In this document: positions 21,448 to 30,339 of the stretch, piece after piece
Position numbering within the stretch: the stretch's first letter is position 1
Layout of the letters: each line of letters begins with the position of its first letter
Source: Candidatus Aenigmatarchaeota archaeon
GTDB taxonomy: Archaea; Aenigmatarchaeota; Aenigmatarchaeia; CG10238-14; SCSR01
NCBI GenBank assembly: GCA_016187385.1
Contig: JACPJU010000001.1
Span: forward strand, 165,956 to 204,009
Direction of reading: 5' to 3'
Length of the DNA stretch: 38,054 bases
Notes under the pieces: generated by a model
Told to the model about the DNA's origin: nothing
Seen by the model: the letters and a program-made list of their open reading frames with translations, nothing else
Databases searched by the model: none
Translations under genes and position numbers: made by a program

Positions 21448-22044
21448 TTATAACGCACAGCCAGTAAGCTTCTGGAAGAATTCTATCGACTGCGCACCAG
21501 CGTAGCCTTTGCCTTCGTATATTGTTGTAGGTACTTCTGTTATGCCCGCATCTATGCATTGCTGCGTAAATTGACCATCGCAACTGCCATAAAGCTTTGT
21601 AGCATAGTTCCCGCCTAAGACATTGAACTGCAATAGAGTACCCGTATGATTGGCAACTCCGAATATCTTCACGCCCTTGCTTTCAAGGCAGTCTACGAAC
21701 TTGTTCGTCCTTGTTAACACATCAGTCGATTGGGCAACAATAACCATGCTTTCTGTCATCAACTCGCCGTCCTTTGTGACATAGACTTCACGGTAAGTCG
21801 CAGTTCCCGAAGCGTCGACAGCCTTGAGCAGAACTTTGTACATCCCGCTGACTTCATCTACCTTTACCGTACTCACATCAACACCAGGATTCACCAATTC
21901 ATACAATTTTTCAACCTTAGAAGAAACATCCTGGCCTCCAGCGAAAAGCCCGCTTAGGTTGGGCTTTAACAAGCCGATAGCGAAAACTATAACGGCTATG
22001 ACTACAACAGCCGACAAAACAAGGAAAAGTTGCTTGTTTTTCAT
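21448..22044 (-). CDS. Membrane-anchored thioredoxin-fold protein lacking CxxC
   Basis: A 198-residue protein. An N-terminal membrane helix (about 6-26) is followed by a DsbC-like linker domain (YELVNPGVDVSTVKVDEVSG) and a thioredoxin-like domain from about 112. That domain resembles the one fused to VKOR proteins: VDCLESKGVKIFGV, a GITEVPTTI loop with the cis-proline at 172, and SIEFFQKLTGC at the end. The place where WCPHC should stand (about 131-139) reads ANHTGTLLQ, so the redox pair is absent. Cys119, 155, 163 and 196 remain. It may be a chaperone or structural thiol protein for the exported cysteine-rich proteins encoded divergently. Transcribed from a TATA box shared with those genes. 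Confidence 0.75.
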   Translation of the reverse strand: MKNKQLFLVLSAVVVIAVIVFAIGLLKPNLSGLFAGGQDVSSKVEKLYELVNPGVDVSTVKVDEVSGMYKVLLKAVDASGTATYREVYVTKDGELMTESMVIVAQSTDVLTRTNKFVDCLESKGVKIFGVANHTGTLLQFNVLGGNYATKLYGSCDGQFTQQCIDAGITEVPTTIYEGKGYAGAQSIEFFQKLTGCAL

Positions 22045-22066
22045 TATACCAATCTTGATTTTAAGG

Positions 22067-22074
22067 TTTATAAA
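22067..22074. promoter_or_regulatory. Palindromic TATA box serving both strands
   Basis: TTTATAAA is its own complement. Its centre is about 26 bases from the minus-strand ATG at 22044 and 32 from the plus-strand ATG at 22103. One box can thus drive the thioredoxin-like gene and the surface operon. Confidence 0.6.
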
Positions 22075-22102
22075 TTTAATTTATCCCGAAACAATTAATC
22101 TT

Positions 22103-22999
22103 ATGGAGAACTTCCCTAAAGCAGCTTTTTATGTATTTATAATTCTTTTGTTTTTCCTTTTTGTCGAAGCCACGGAGGCTATACCGGCTTGCACGATACG
22201 CAGCTCTTGTCTGGGCGGCGAGACATGTCTTTTCTCCATGTACCTGCAGAACGACTCGCATGTCGGCCATTGTGATTATTACGACAACAAGGTGTGTTGC
22301 ACTGAGATATCGTCGGCGACTATAAGATCATTAGGATGCAATACAGGCGAGGGTGAAGTCACGACAATATATCAAGAAAACAACACGCATGTCGGCAATA
22401 CTACATACTTCACCAGCATCGTATGCGCAAAATTCAGCACCAACCCCGTTGTAGCCAACATAAGAACAGCGTGCAATTCGCGAGAAAATTGTTCCGTGTC
22501 AGTTTATCAAGAGAATGACGCCCATGTTGGTCACTGCGACTATTTCTCAAACAAAATCTGCGTGCAAGAGCTTTTCAACGTTACAATCACTGTCAATATT
22601 AATGACACATCCCCTACGTGGAGTGGTGGACTAAGAATAAATGGGAAAGTTACAAGGGCGGATGGCACGAACGTAGATACTGATGCGAGTGGCGTAAACA
22701 TATATGTCAATTCAACCTTGAGCTGCACCACACAATCTGATTCTTCCGGCGACTATTCATGCGATTGGAACGCGCCCAATTCAATCGGTCTTTATCAGGC
22801 GAATGTGACTGTCCTGGATCCGACCACAAGCAAGACATGGTATAATACGACAACCTTCAGCGTAAGACCTGAAGTTGGGGCTACAGCATCGACTGAAATT
22901 ACGGCAGATAATATAGCATGCTATGAAGAACCGATGATAGTGCAGAATCCTGATGGTACAATTACAACAGCTATTGTGAGGCTTTGTGTCTGGAAATAA
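22103..22999 (+). CDS. Secreted protein with three cysteine repeats
   Basis: A 298-residue exported protein. Signal peptide about 1-26. Three repeats of about 45 residues follow (32-66, 74-108, 120-153), each with IR..C, a central xHVGxxxY(F/Y) and a closing C. Repeats 1 and 3 carry two more cysteines (42/57 and 130/145); repeat 2 lacks both, which suggests they bond to each other. Residues about 157-260 form an Ig-like domain (TSPTWSGGLRINGKVTRADG). I recall similar HVG repeats in DPANN secreted proteins but cannot name the family. The frame is open from 21824, but that part is antisense to the thioredoxin gene; ATG 22103 fits the promoter and signal peptide. Confidence 0.78.
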   Translation: MENFPKAAFYVFIILLFFLFVEATEAIPACTIRSSCLGGETCLFSMYLQNDSHVGHCDYYDNKVCCTEISSATIRSLGCNTGEGEVTTIYQENNTHVGNTTYFTSIVCAKFSTNPVVANIRTACNSRENCSVSVYQENDAHVGHCDYFSNKICVQELFNVTITVNINDTSPTWSGGLRINGKVTRADGTNVDTDASGVNIYVNSTLSCTTQSDSSGDYSCDWNAPNSIGLYQANVTVLDPTTSKTWYNTTTFSVRPEVGATASTEITADNIACYEEPMIVQNPDGTITTAIVRLCVWK

Positions 23000-23021
23000 A
23001 TCACGGAATCAATCATATATT

Positions 23022-25271
23022 ATGAAAATATTTTCATGGATAGCTGTTTTTATTTATCTGGTGATTTTTTCAAGCATAGGATTAGCTGCACCTTTATTGC
23101 ATGACCCGTCACCGATAAACAACACTTTCATTGCAGGCGGCACAAAAACATTTTCCATAAACATAACCGAGTCGAGTTTGAATTCGAGCTCGCCTGTGCT
23201 GTACATAATATCGCTGAACGCGTATCAGCAAGGTGAAAGTTGGGATACAAATGCATTAACATGCGTGAATGCAACAAACGAATGGAACTGCAGCAAAGCC
23301 TTGTCATTCGCCATTGCGGGAACAGATACAATTGAACTTTTTTATTTTGAAGCAAAGGACACATCTGGCGCCACCGGAAGCAGTGGGACATCTTCCAACC
23401 CGTACAGATTGACTCTTGACAGGAATCCGGGATCTATAAGTTTTGCGTCCCCAACAAACGGCAGCTATGTTAGTGGCAACAAAACAATTGCAGTAGATGC
23501 AACCGATGCATCATCCGGTATAGACAACAACACTGCCCAGTATTCATTCGACAATTCATCATGGACTATTTTCAAGACAATAAGTGCGTCAAGATTCGAA
23601 GACACATGGAACACAACAACGCTGTCAAACAACCAGACTGTTACCATATATGCGAAGGCGTCTGACAAAGTTGGAAATACTGCTTATGGCCAGATAAATG
23701 TCACTGTTGACAATGAAATACCAGGATTGAAAATATTGTCGCCTTCGCCGCTTGTTTACACAGGAAGCGTCCAACTTCAAGTCACGGCAAATGACAGTTA
23801 CTCGGGAATCGGCAGCGTGAGGTATGTTGCTGGTAGTTTAAGCGGCAGTTTGGGCTGCACGGGCGGTAACTATAATGCGACATGCAGTGCAATCATGGAC
23901 AGCAGCCAGCTCTCTGACGGGAATTACACTGTTACATTCACTGTTACAGATATGGCCGGAAATTCTAAAAACGATTCTGTTATTATCAAGACTGACAACA
24001 CAAAGCCCGGCATATCTATTCTCTCACCGACAACAAACTCGCATATCAGAGGAAGCGTCTTGGTGAATGCATCCTTGAGCAATGCAAAGAATATAGTGAA
24101 TTATGTAGAACTGTCACTAGTCGGGACGTCATTCAAAGCAAACATGACATGCGATTCGAACATTTCAAAATGCGATTACACACTCAACACATCTTCTGTC
24201 AGCGATGGAACATATACATTGAGGGCGACTGGCGTGAATCAGGCAGGCTTCGATGTCACTTCAAACATAGGAGTGACCATAGACAATATAAAACCTGTCC
24301 TAAGCATTTCTCTGCCAGGGGCGTCAGCTGCAAAAGGAACGTTCAAAGTTGAATACTCTGTTGTGGACGGGTTCAGCGTTAACGACAATACAGCCAGATT
24401 CAAATTCGGCAACACGGAAAAAACCGCGTCTTGCGGTGTTCACATATCAGGAAAGAACATGGTGTGCTCTGCTGATTTCGATTCCACATCCATGGAAGAC
24501 GGCGAGCATACGCTTGAAGTATTCGGCGATGACAAGGCAGGTAACACTGGCTCATCATCAAAGAAAATAAAGATCGACAACAAACCGCCCTATCTGGCAT
24601 TTTTGAAAATACAACCACTGACGACAGAGGAACCGAGAAAGTTCAATTTCACAGTAGGTTTGAATGACAGTGTCAGCAGCGTCAAATCAGCCAAATTGAT
24701 TATATTGGGTTCCGCATTCGAAAAAACAATCACGCTGTCAAAGAGCTCAAACGTCTGGATAGCAACCAGTTATTTCGGAGATACTGGAACATACAAGGTC
24801 AACATACAGACAACAGACGACAATAACAACTCAGGCACGATATCAAATGCCGGACAATTTTATGTGGGGGAATCTACCTGCGGCGACAATACTTGCCAGG
24901 ATTATGAGTCATATTGCACGTGCTGGCAGGATTGCGCGAAACCTTCGTGCAGTTCTTACATAGAATGCGGCTCTGGGTATCCGAAATGCGTGGGCGCGCC
25001 TGTGTGCGGCGATAATCTTTGTTATGGGGGCGAGACGTGCAACACGTGCTGGCAGGATTGCGGGCAATGCAAGGATTTCACGGATTTGAAATCCGATGAA
25101 GAAATAACTGGCGTGGGAAGTGGAGCGGAGAAGCAAATAGAACCTAGAGACTATAGGAATGTTCTTATCGGCGTGGCTATAGCCGTGATAATTGTTATTG
25201 TAGTCGCTGTCGCGGTTATAGTTCTCAAACGGATGAACAAAAGCATTATTTCAAGTGAACCACGAATATAA
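23022..25271 (+). CDS. Cell-surface Ig-repeat protein with C-terminal anchor
   Basis: A 749-residue exported protein. Signal peptide about 1-25 (IAVFIYLVIFSSIGLAAP). About six Ig-like repeats of 85-100 residues follow, each with a SP..xSYVSG-type opening and DxxPxI linkers. A cysteine-rich stretch then carries two copies of a CGDNxC...CTCWQDC / CNTCWQDC motif, and a single membrane helix (IGVAIAVIIVIVVAVAVIVL) with a short basic tail ends it. The domain plan is that of a surface adhesin or pilus scaffold. GTG 22986 is in frame, but ATG 23022 gives a normal signal peptide. It lies two bases before the next gene, in the same operon. Confidence 0.85.
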   Translation: MKIFSWIAVFIYLVIFSSIGLAAPLLHDPSPINNTFIAGGTKTFSINITESSLNSSSPVLYIISLNAYQQGESWDTNALTCVNATNEWNCSKALSFAIAGTDTIELFYFEAKDTSGATGSSGTSSNPYRLTLDRNPGSISFASPTNGSYVSGNKTIAVDATDASSGIDNNTAQYSFDNSSWTIFKTISASRFEDTWNTTTLSNNQTVTIYAKASDKVGNTAYGQINVTVDNEIPGLKILSPSPLVYTGSVQLQVTANDSYSGIGSVRYVAGSLSGSLGCTGGNYNATCSAIMDSSQLSDGNYTVTFTVTDMAGNSKNDSVIIKTDNTKPGISILSPTTNSHIRGSVLVNASLSNAKNIVNYVELSLVGTSFKANMTCDSNISKCDYTLNTSSVSDGTYTLRATGVNQAGFDVTSNIGVTIDNIKPVLSISLPGASAAKGTFKVEYSVVDGFSVNDNTARFKFGNTEKTASCGVHISGKNMVCSADFDSTSMEDGEHTLEVFGDDKAGNTGSSSKKIKIDNKPPYLAFLKIQPLTTEEPRKFNFTVGLNDSVSSVKSAKLIILGSAFEKTITLSKSSNVWIATSYFGDTGTYKVNIQTTDDNNNSGTISNAGQFYVGESTCGDNTCQDYESYCTCWQDCAKPSCSSYIECGSGYPKCVGAPVCGDNLCYGGETCNTCWQDCGQCKDFTDLKSDEEITGVGSGAEKQIEPRDYRNVLIGVAIAVIIVIVVAVAVIVLKRMNKSIISSEPRI

Positions 25272-25273
25272 TT

Positions 25274-26575
25274 ATGGAACCGACATTTTTCATAGCGTTG
25301 TTCATCTTCATTCTTTTCGTATCGTTTGTGCTGATATCTGTGATAAATTATTTCGTATATGTACCTCAATCGAACATAGTAATAGAATTGAGGGAAAAAT
25401 CAAAGAGCATGTTCAATCTATTTTTCGGTACAGGAGGCATAGTAACCAACGAAAGAGTATCTGTGAATTTGCTTAGAGTTCCCTTGCTGCTTGATGAAAC
25501 AAACACTTCAAACAGAACACACGAAGTCATAACTGCGGCAGTTGATTTTGACGAGGACTGCAATCAAAAATCATCCTGGAACAATACTATCAGGGTTTAC
25601 GACCAGCAATTCAGCGAATTGCCGTCTAGAATATCATATCAGGAATTCTGTACAAGCCAGTGGTTGAACAGAACAATTGTTACATTTATAACTAACATAT
25701 CATCAAATGAAAAAAAGGTGGTTTACGTGTATTCTATAAACAACACGAATACTACCCCACCAAACTATAACTTGCCGATAACCGGATACTGGACATTTGA
25801 TGAAGCAGGTGGTACTCTAGCAAAAGACTTTTCCGGTTATCAGAATAATGGAACATTGACAGGTTTTGATTTCAATGGCCGGTCTGGTTGGCATAATGGA
25901 ACTGACTGTAGATACAGCAGCTGTCTGAAGTTTGACGGGGCTGATGATTATGTCAATGTTGGAGATGTGTTTGATTTTGCTGGAAACGCATCCTTTTCAG
26001 TGTCTTTTTGGATAAAACCGAACACAACAAGTCCAAGCGATTACTTTAGAATTATATCGAAAGAAGTGGGAAGTGGAACCAGAGAAGGATGGCTTATCTT
26101 TCAGACACAAACAACAGGCACAATAAGTTTTGAGAGATATGAAAACAATGCTGCGGATGGTGCTGTATCCACCACAGTCCCTCCGACAAATTCATTCACC
26201 AGTGTCATAACGACTTACAACGGGAGCAGAATGATTTTGTATATCAACGGCGTGCAGGAAGCTATCACCAACTCGACCAAGTCAATCTCTAATCATGCGA
26301 ATCCATTTAGGATAGGATCGCGGTCGGATGCTGTAACCCAGCTTTTCAACGGAACAATAGACGATGCCCGCATTTATAACAGAACATTAACGACTGCTGA
26401 AATAACAACTATTGCAAACGCTACATTGATTACGCCAAAAGTATTTACAGCGGAAAACGTAACCGCTATATCCGCAGAGAAAGTGCAGAACCTTCAGAAC
26501 AGGAGCTATGACGAGCTCAGGGCCATCGCAGGTGAGGGATTTGATTTCAGAATCGAGATAAGGGAGAAAAAATGA
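25274..26575 (+). CDS. Membrane-anchored LamG-domain protein
   Basis: A 433-residue protein. An N-terminal membrane helix (about 5-27, no cleavage site seen) anchors it. Residues about 30-160 are an extracellular region, and about 170-385 a LamG/concanavalin-like domain: GYWTFDEAGGTLAKDFSGYQ, CLKFDGADDYVNVGDVF, ILYINGVQEAI and FNGTIDDARIYNRTLTTAEI. LamG domains bind sugars or proteins. The tail ends DFRIEIREKK and overlaps the next gene by four bases. Its LamG resembles those in the giant fibre and in the gene at 27581, so this locus has spread the domain. Confidence 0.83.
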   Translation: MEPTFFIALFIFILFVSFVLISVINYFVYVPQSNIVIELREKSKSMFNLFFGTGGIVTNERVSVNLLRVPLLLDETNTSNRTHEVITAAVDFDEDCNQKSSWNNTIRVYDQQFSELPSRISYQEFCTSQWLNRTIVTFITNISSNEKKVVYVYSINNTNTTPPNYNLPITGYWTFDEAGGTLAKDFSGYQNNGTLTGFDFNGRSGWHNGTDCRYSSCLKFDGADDYVNVGDVFDFAGNASFSVSFWIKPNTTSPSDYFRIISKEVGSGTREGWLIFQTQTTGTISFERYENNAADGAVSTTVPPTNSFTSVITTYNGSRMILYINGVQEAITNSTKSISNHANPFRIGSRSDAVTQLFNGTIDDARIYNRTLTTAEITTIANATLITPKVFTAENVTAISAEKVQNLQNRSYDELRAIAGEGFDFRIEIREKK

Positions 26576-26970
26576 AAGGAATGTATTATACAATAGAGGC
26601 TGCAATCGCAGCAGTAATGATTTTGAGTGTCTTTCTACTTTTATTCCTCGGACCTCCGAACAATCCTGAAGTAGACAGGGCTAATGTAAAATCGGATATC
26701 TACACAGGCTTGGAAAGTTTGAACGCACGTGGAAGTCTGAGACAACAGGCTCTGAACAACAATGCGACAGGAATAAAAAATGACTTGGCTAGCTTTCTAC
26801 CTGTTGATATTACGGTTTCAGTTTCGATTTACAACAAAACCCCTTCAAACCTGACAGAAGAGGTCATTGACCAGAATACTGACATGATAGGCGTGAGCTA
26901 TTACGTTGTAGGGGATGTTGGGAATTACACACCGAAAGAAATCAGGGTGCATGCGTGGGGGTTTGAATGA
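26572..26970 (+). CDS. Pilin-like small membrane protein
   Basis: A 132-residue protein. The N-terminus MKGMYYTIEAAIAAVMILSV looks like an archaeal class III signal: a basic start, a G before a hydrophobic helix, and an E at +5-like position. The outer part is small and N-glycosylation-rich (NNNATG, NKTPSN, NLTEE). ATGA overlaps join it to both neighbours. It is likely a minor pilin or a pseudopilin-like assembly part. No close family can be named. Confidence 0.72.
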   Translation: MKGMYYTIEAAIAAVMILSVFLLLFLGPPNNPEVDRANVKSDIYTGLESLNARGSLRQQALNNNATGIKNDLASFLPVDITVSVSIYNKTPSNLTEEVIDQNTDMIGVSYYVVGDVGNYTPKEIRVHAWGFE

Positions 26971-27584
26971 AGGCTCAAGTATTCTTGCTCACAGCGGCTA
27001 TTGTAATAGCGGTTCTAGTCGGTGTAAAGGGTTACATGACAGCCTCGAAAATCGCGTCCGAAAGAGAAATTCTGGATATTTCTTTGGAGGGGTTCATTTT
27101 CAAGAACATAGACGGCGAGGTGAAACAAGTAATAAGGATTTCACAAGACAAACCAGGAAACATAACAAATAATGCTGTGGACTATCTGAATTTCACTCGC
27201 AGTGTATCCAACAGCCGTTCTTTGGATATAGAAGTATTGTTTGTTGGTGCGAATATAAATTCAACCAATCAAACGATGAACATAACTGCAGTCAACTTTC
27301 TGAGAAAGACGAATCTCAATGTAACCATAATACTGAACACGTCATCTCAACAATCGAACTCGACTAGTCTTAACGATACTGGATTGTTCCACAGCAATTT
27401 CACATATACCAAAGGCGACACGTATAATCTCACAATTTGGCTGCCGGATGAAAATTACAGGAGGGATATAATATTCAAAACAAGAGGCAACAAAGACTCG
27501 TATGCTGGTTTCTTTGATTTGGGACTGGTCAGCGAGCGCGCAACCTACAAAGATGAAATTCAACAGAAGGTGGATTTGCCATGA
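26967..27584 (+). CDS. Membrane-anchored hypothetical surface protein
   Basis: A 205-residue protein. MKAQVFLLTAAIVIAVLVGV is an N-terminal hydrophobic helix with a short basic start, like a pilin or signal anchor. The remainder is beta-rich, with many N-x-S/T sites (NSTNQTMNIT, NLNVTIILNTS). No known domain is recognised. It is linked to both neighbours by four-base overlaps, so it is probably a subunit of the same apparatus. Confidence 0.7.
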   Translation: MKAQVFLLTAAIVIAVLVGVKGYMTASKIASEREILDISLEGFIFKNIDGEVKQVIRISQDKPGNITNNAVDYLNFTRSVSNSRSLDIEVLFVGANINSTNQTMNITAVNFLRKTNLNVTIILNTSSQQSNSTSLNDTGLFHSNFTYTKGDTYNLTIWLPDENYRRDIIFKTRGNKDSYAGFFDLGLVSERATYKDEIQQKVDLP

Positions 27585-29134
27585 TGTTTATTTCAGAGAA
27601 ACCCAAAATTAATCGTATGAAGGGATTGTCGCCATTGATATCGATGGTTCTTGTCATAGCTTTCGGCTTTGCGGCAATGACTATAGTTCTCACTGTTGTG
27701 AACCCGCTATTGGACAGGGCAAAGGATTCAGGCATGGTCAACGAGGCTACGCAAAACATGCAGCTGATAGACTCGGCCATAAAGGCTGTTGCGTCAGAAT
27801 CTAAAGGTTCAAAAAGAACCATAGCGATCAAAATAACAGAAGGCGTTCTGAGAAGTGACCCCGGAAAGGACTGGGTTTATTTTGAATACGAGCCGAAGAC
27901 GGATTACAAAATAGACGGCTTCAGCGGAGACATTAAGATAGAAAGCAGCCCGAATTTTCTCGAGTATTTCAACCAGTATAGTGACAATGCCAATGCAAAT
28001 GACACTTGGACATCCGTTAATGGAAGTTGGTTGACTTCAAGCGGGAGATTTCTAGGAACTGGCGGTATAGCTTACCATAGTGTCGGCAACCAAGTAGGAT
28101 TTGACATTTCTGCGAAGATAGTTCCGTCATCTGCACCACATGGCCAGATGTATACTATCCCTGGTGATCCGAGAAACTTGGTTCTATATTTGCCATTCGA
28201 CGGAAATATAAATGACACATACAGAATTGCTTATGATTATTCGGCATGGAAAAGAAATGGAACTTTATTAAACGGAACTGCAGCTACGTGTTTTACCAGC
28301 AGTGCATGCCCCAACTGGACTGTAGGAAAATTCGGCAATGCAACAGACTTTAACGATTTGCGTGATGGTGACTTTGTGAATGTAACCAACATATCTCTTT
28401 CAGATTTCACCGTGGCAGCATGGATTAAACACCGTGTAGATTCGGATGGAGGTAGCATAGTAGATAATGAAGTTTGTGGGGTTGTAGATGATTGGGGGCT
28501 TCAGTTCTACTCTAGTAACAAGATTGTAGTTCAAATAGGAAATTCCGGAGGATCTGATGCATTCATTTATTCCGCAAGTACTATCACCGACAACACATGG
28601 ACTCATGTAGCAGCAGTAAGAAGCACGACCGATGGAAATGTAAAAATATATATTAATGGAGTTCTAGATAATACAAGCAGTTCCCCACACAATAGAGTAG
28701 TTGGTGCTTCTGACCCTGGTTGCGATGTCTATAAAAATTCTATCGGTATCGGCACCACTGGAAGAACTGCAGCGCTTAATGGTGCAGGGTTCAACGGCAC
28801 TATTGACGAAGTAATGATTTTCAACCGAGCATTCACAGCTAATGAAATAGCTTTCTTGTACGAAAGCAGTGCCAAAAAGATAACAGCGAGTGGTGAAATT
28901 CCTTCGATTGGAGAGGATGCAAACGTGACTCTGGTTCTTTCTGCTCCTGGCTCTACATACTTCGATGACATAAAACTGAAGACAGGCCCCCCGAAAATAA
29001 GATTCGTGCTTCCGTATTCGAAGATAGACATACAAGACCAGATCAGATTCGGCCCTGGCGACCACAATCTGGTCATCTTCCACAATGGAACCAACACAAC
29101 CAATAGTCGCCCTCTGATTAGGATTACCGAGTGA
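27581..29134 (+). CDS. Pilin-like protein with LamG domain
   Basis: A 517-residue protein. The leader ends RMKG and is followed by LSPLISMVLVIAFGFAAMTI, the class III prepilin signature; cleavage after the glycine would leave the helix for pilus assembly. Residues about 205-430 form a LamG domain: NLVLYLPFDGNINDTYRIAY, FGNATDFNDLRDGDFVNVTN, IYINGVLDNTS and FNGTIDEVMIFNRAFTANEI. A C-terminal beta domain follows (GPPKIRFVLPYSKIDIQDQI). Starting at ATG 27581, 27584 or 27617 all leave a short basic leader. The size is unusual for a pilin: a large lectin-like head on a pilin stalk suggests a tip adhesin. Confidence 0.8.
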   Translation: MMFISEKPKINRMKGLSPLISMVLVIAFGFAAMTIVLTVVNPLLDRAKDSGMVNEATQNMQLIDSAIKAVASESKGSKRTIAIKITEGVLRSDPGKDWVYFEYEPKTDYKIDGFSGDIKIESSPNFLEYFNQYSDNANANDTWTSVNGSWLTSSGRFLGTGGIAYHSVGNQVGFDISAKIVPSSAPHGQMYTIPGDPRNLVLYLPFDGNINDTYRIAYDYSAWKRNGTLLNGTAATCFTSSACPNWTVGKFGNATDFNDLRDGDFVNVTNISLSDFTVAAWIKHRVDSDGGSIVDNEVCGVVDDWGLQFYSSNKIVVQIGNSGGSDAFIYSASTITDNTWTHVAAVRSTTDGNVKIYINGVLDNTSSSPHNRVVGASDPGCDVYKNSIGIGTTGRTAALNGAGFNGTIDEVMIFNRAFTANEIAFLYESSAKKITASGEIPSIGEDANVTLVLSAPGSTYFDDIKLKTGPPKIRFVLPYSKIDIQDQIRFGPGDHNLVIFHNGTNTTNSRPLIRITE

Positions 29135-29138
29135 TTTA

Positions 29139-29597
29139 TTGCCTAAAATAATAATTGATTTGGATGTGATGTTGGCGGCCTACAGTAGAAAGTTCGACGA
29201 TAAGAAAACCAGGGCAATGGATTTGATAAGAGAAGTTAAATCGGGTAAACATGAGCTTTATACACCTTTTACACTTATGGATATTATAAACGTATGGAGA
29301 ATTGACTATCTCAGAAACAAGATTAAAAAATTCTTTGCCATCTACTCTGTAGAGATTGTATCTGCTGAAAGAATAAACACTCTCGCAAATCGTATCGGTG
29401 TAGATTTGGGCGGTTTAAAAGAGAGTTTCATGGAACTGGGAATTAAAGAAGAGGATTCTTTCCTGATAATGATAGCCAGTCTATTGAATCTTGAGTTGAA
29501 AACATTTAACAAAAAGCACCTTATTAATAAGCAAGCTGAAATAAACAGAACTTTGAAAGAATCTAATATGGGTGGTATCTCTATTTCTGAGCCCTAG
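29139..29597 (+). CDS. PIN-domain-like protein
   Basis: A 152-residue protein. IIIDLDVMLAAYSRKFDDKK gives the first acidic site, TLMDIINVW the second, and LGIKEEDSFLIMIASLLNLE with FNKKHLINK resembles the PIN C-terminal half. The start is TTG 29139: GTGAT (29131-29135) lies three bases before it, overlapping the stop of the previous gene. A 39-residue convergent ORF overlaps its end by 17 bases. The gene may be a degenerate or divergent VapC relative; with only partial motif match I hold this loosely. Confidence 0.62.
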   Translation: MPKIIIDLDVMLAAYSRKFDDKKTRAMDLIREVKSGKHELYTPFTLMDIINVWRIDYLRNKIKKFFAIYSVEIVSAERINTLANRIGVDLGGLKESFMELGIKEEDSFLIMIASLLNLELKTFNKKHLINKQAEINRTLKESNMGGISISEP

Positions 29598-29700
29598 ACT
29601 TGCGAATTTCCGCGAGATCCTTAAAAAATCTCTTAGCAGCCACTCTTTTGATTTGGTGTGAAATCCTCTCTATTTTTTCAAACTCGTCCTCCTTTTTCAT
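29581..29700 (-). CDS. Putative 39-residue basic protein
   Basis: A short frame, starting MKKEDEFEKIERISHQIKRV and ending in AEIRKSRAQK, highly charged and helical. GTGAT sits three bases before ATG, and a TATA-like TTTATAAAA lies at about 29741-29749. It converges on the PIN-like gene and overlaps it by 17 bases. The size and charge suit an antitoxin or nucleic-acid-binding peptide. Confidence 0.5.
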   Translation of the reverse strand: MKKEDEFEKIERISHQIKRVAAKRFFKDLAEIRKSRAQK

Positions 29701-29812
29701 GAAATCACTGATAAATATATTGTAAGTCGTTATACTTAGCTTTTATAAATAGCAGACCATTGACCATGATAACAGAATAATAATATCTTTAACAAAAACC
29801 AAATCTAATATA

Positions 29813-30313
29813 ATGTTGGATCTACTCAGAAGACAGAAAGAAGAAAACCAGAAACCTGTAATTGAAGTCACCCCCAAGGATGTTCTTTTTGTAGGCTCGG
29901 CTATAGAAATTCTCAGGGAGATAAAGGAGAAGGTTGACAGGATTGATTTCAGACTCAGGGAACTTGAGAAGAAGTTTGATGAAAGAGTTTCTGACAAAGT
30001 CTTGAGCGAGAATAGATTTACACAAGAGATACAGGGAAGCGAAGATATAGTCGAAAGGATCGTAACTGAAGTGAAGAAGGTATCGCGACCGTTGATTCCT
30101 CACAAGGAAAAGATATCGATTGTTGAGTCCAGAAGGATGGAAAAAATAATTTCGCTTCTGCAGGAATACAAAACGTTGTCATCATTCCAATTGGCGCAAT
30201 CAATCGGCTTGTCGAGAACAAGATGCAATGAATATTTCAAGCAAATGGAAGGTATGGGAATAGTAAAAGGAATCGATAGTGGAAAAGAAAGATTCTATCA
30301 GCTTGTGGAATGA
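29813..30313 (+). CDS. Coiled-coil winged-helix regulator
   Basis: A 166-residue protein. Residues about 30-65 form a coiled coil (EILREIKEKVDRIDFRLREL), and the C-terminal 60 residues a winged helix: MEKIISLLQEYKTLSSFQLA, then LSRTRCNEYFKQMEGMGIV, then a wing ending ERFYQLVE. It looks like an archaeal transcription regulator with its own dimerisation helix. A TATA-like TAATATCTTT about 30 bases before ATG suggests a leaderless transcript. The gene stands alone, followed by the acidic microprotein on the other strand. Confidence 0.75.
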   Translation: MLDLLRRQKEENQKPVIEVTPKDVLFVGSAIEILREIKEKVDRIDFRLRELEKKFDERVSDKVLSENRFTQEIQGSEDIVERIVTEVKKVSRPLIPHKEKISIVESRRMEKIISLLQEYKTLSSFQLAQSIGLSRTRCNEYFKQMEGMGIVKGIDSGKERFYQLVE

Positions 30314-30339
30314 AAAAAGAAAGAAAAGTAAGAAATTTT

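Noticed and set aside
21824-22102. Longer N-terminus of the HVG-repeat protein
   Set aside because: It is antisense to the thioredoxin-like gene, precedes the promoter and would bury the signal peptide.
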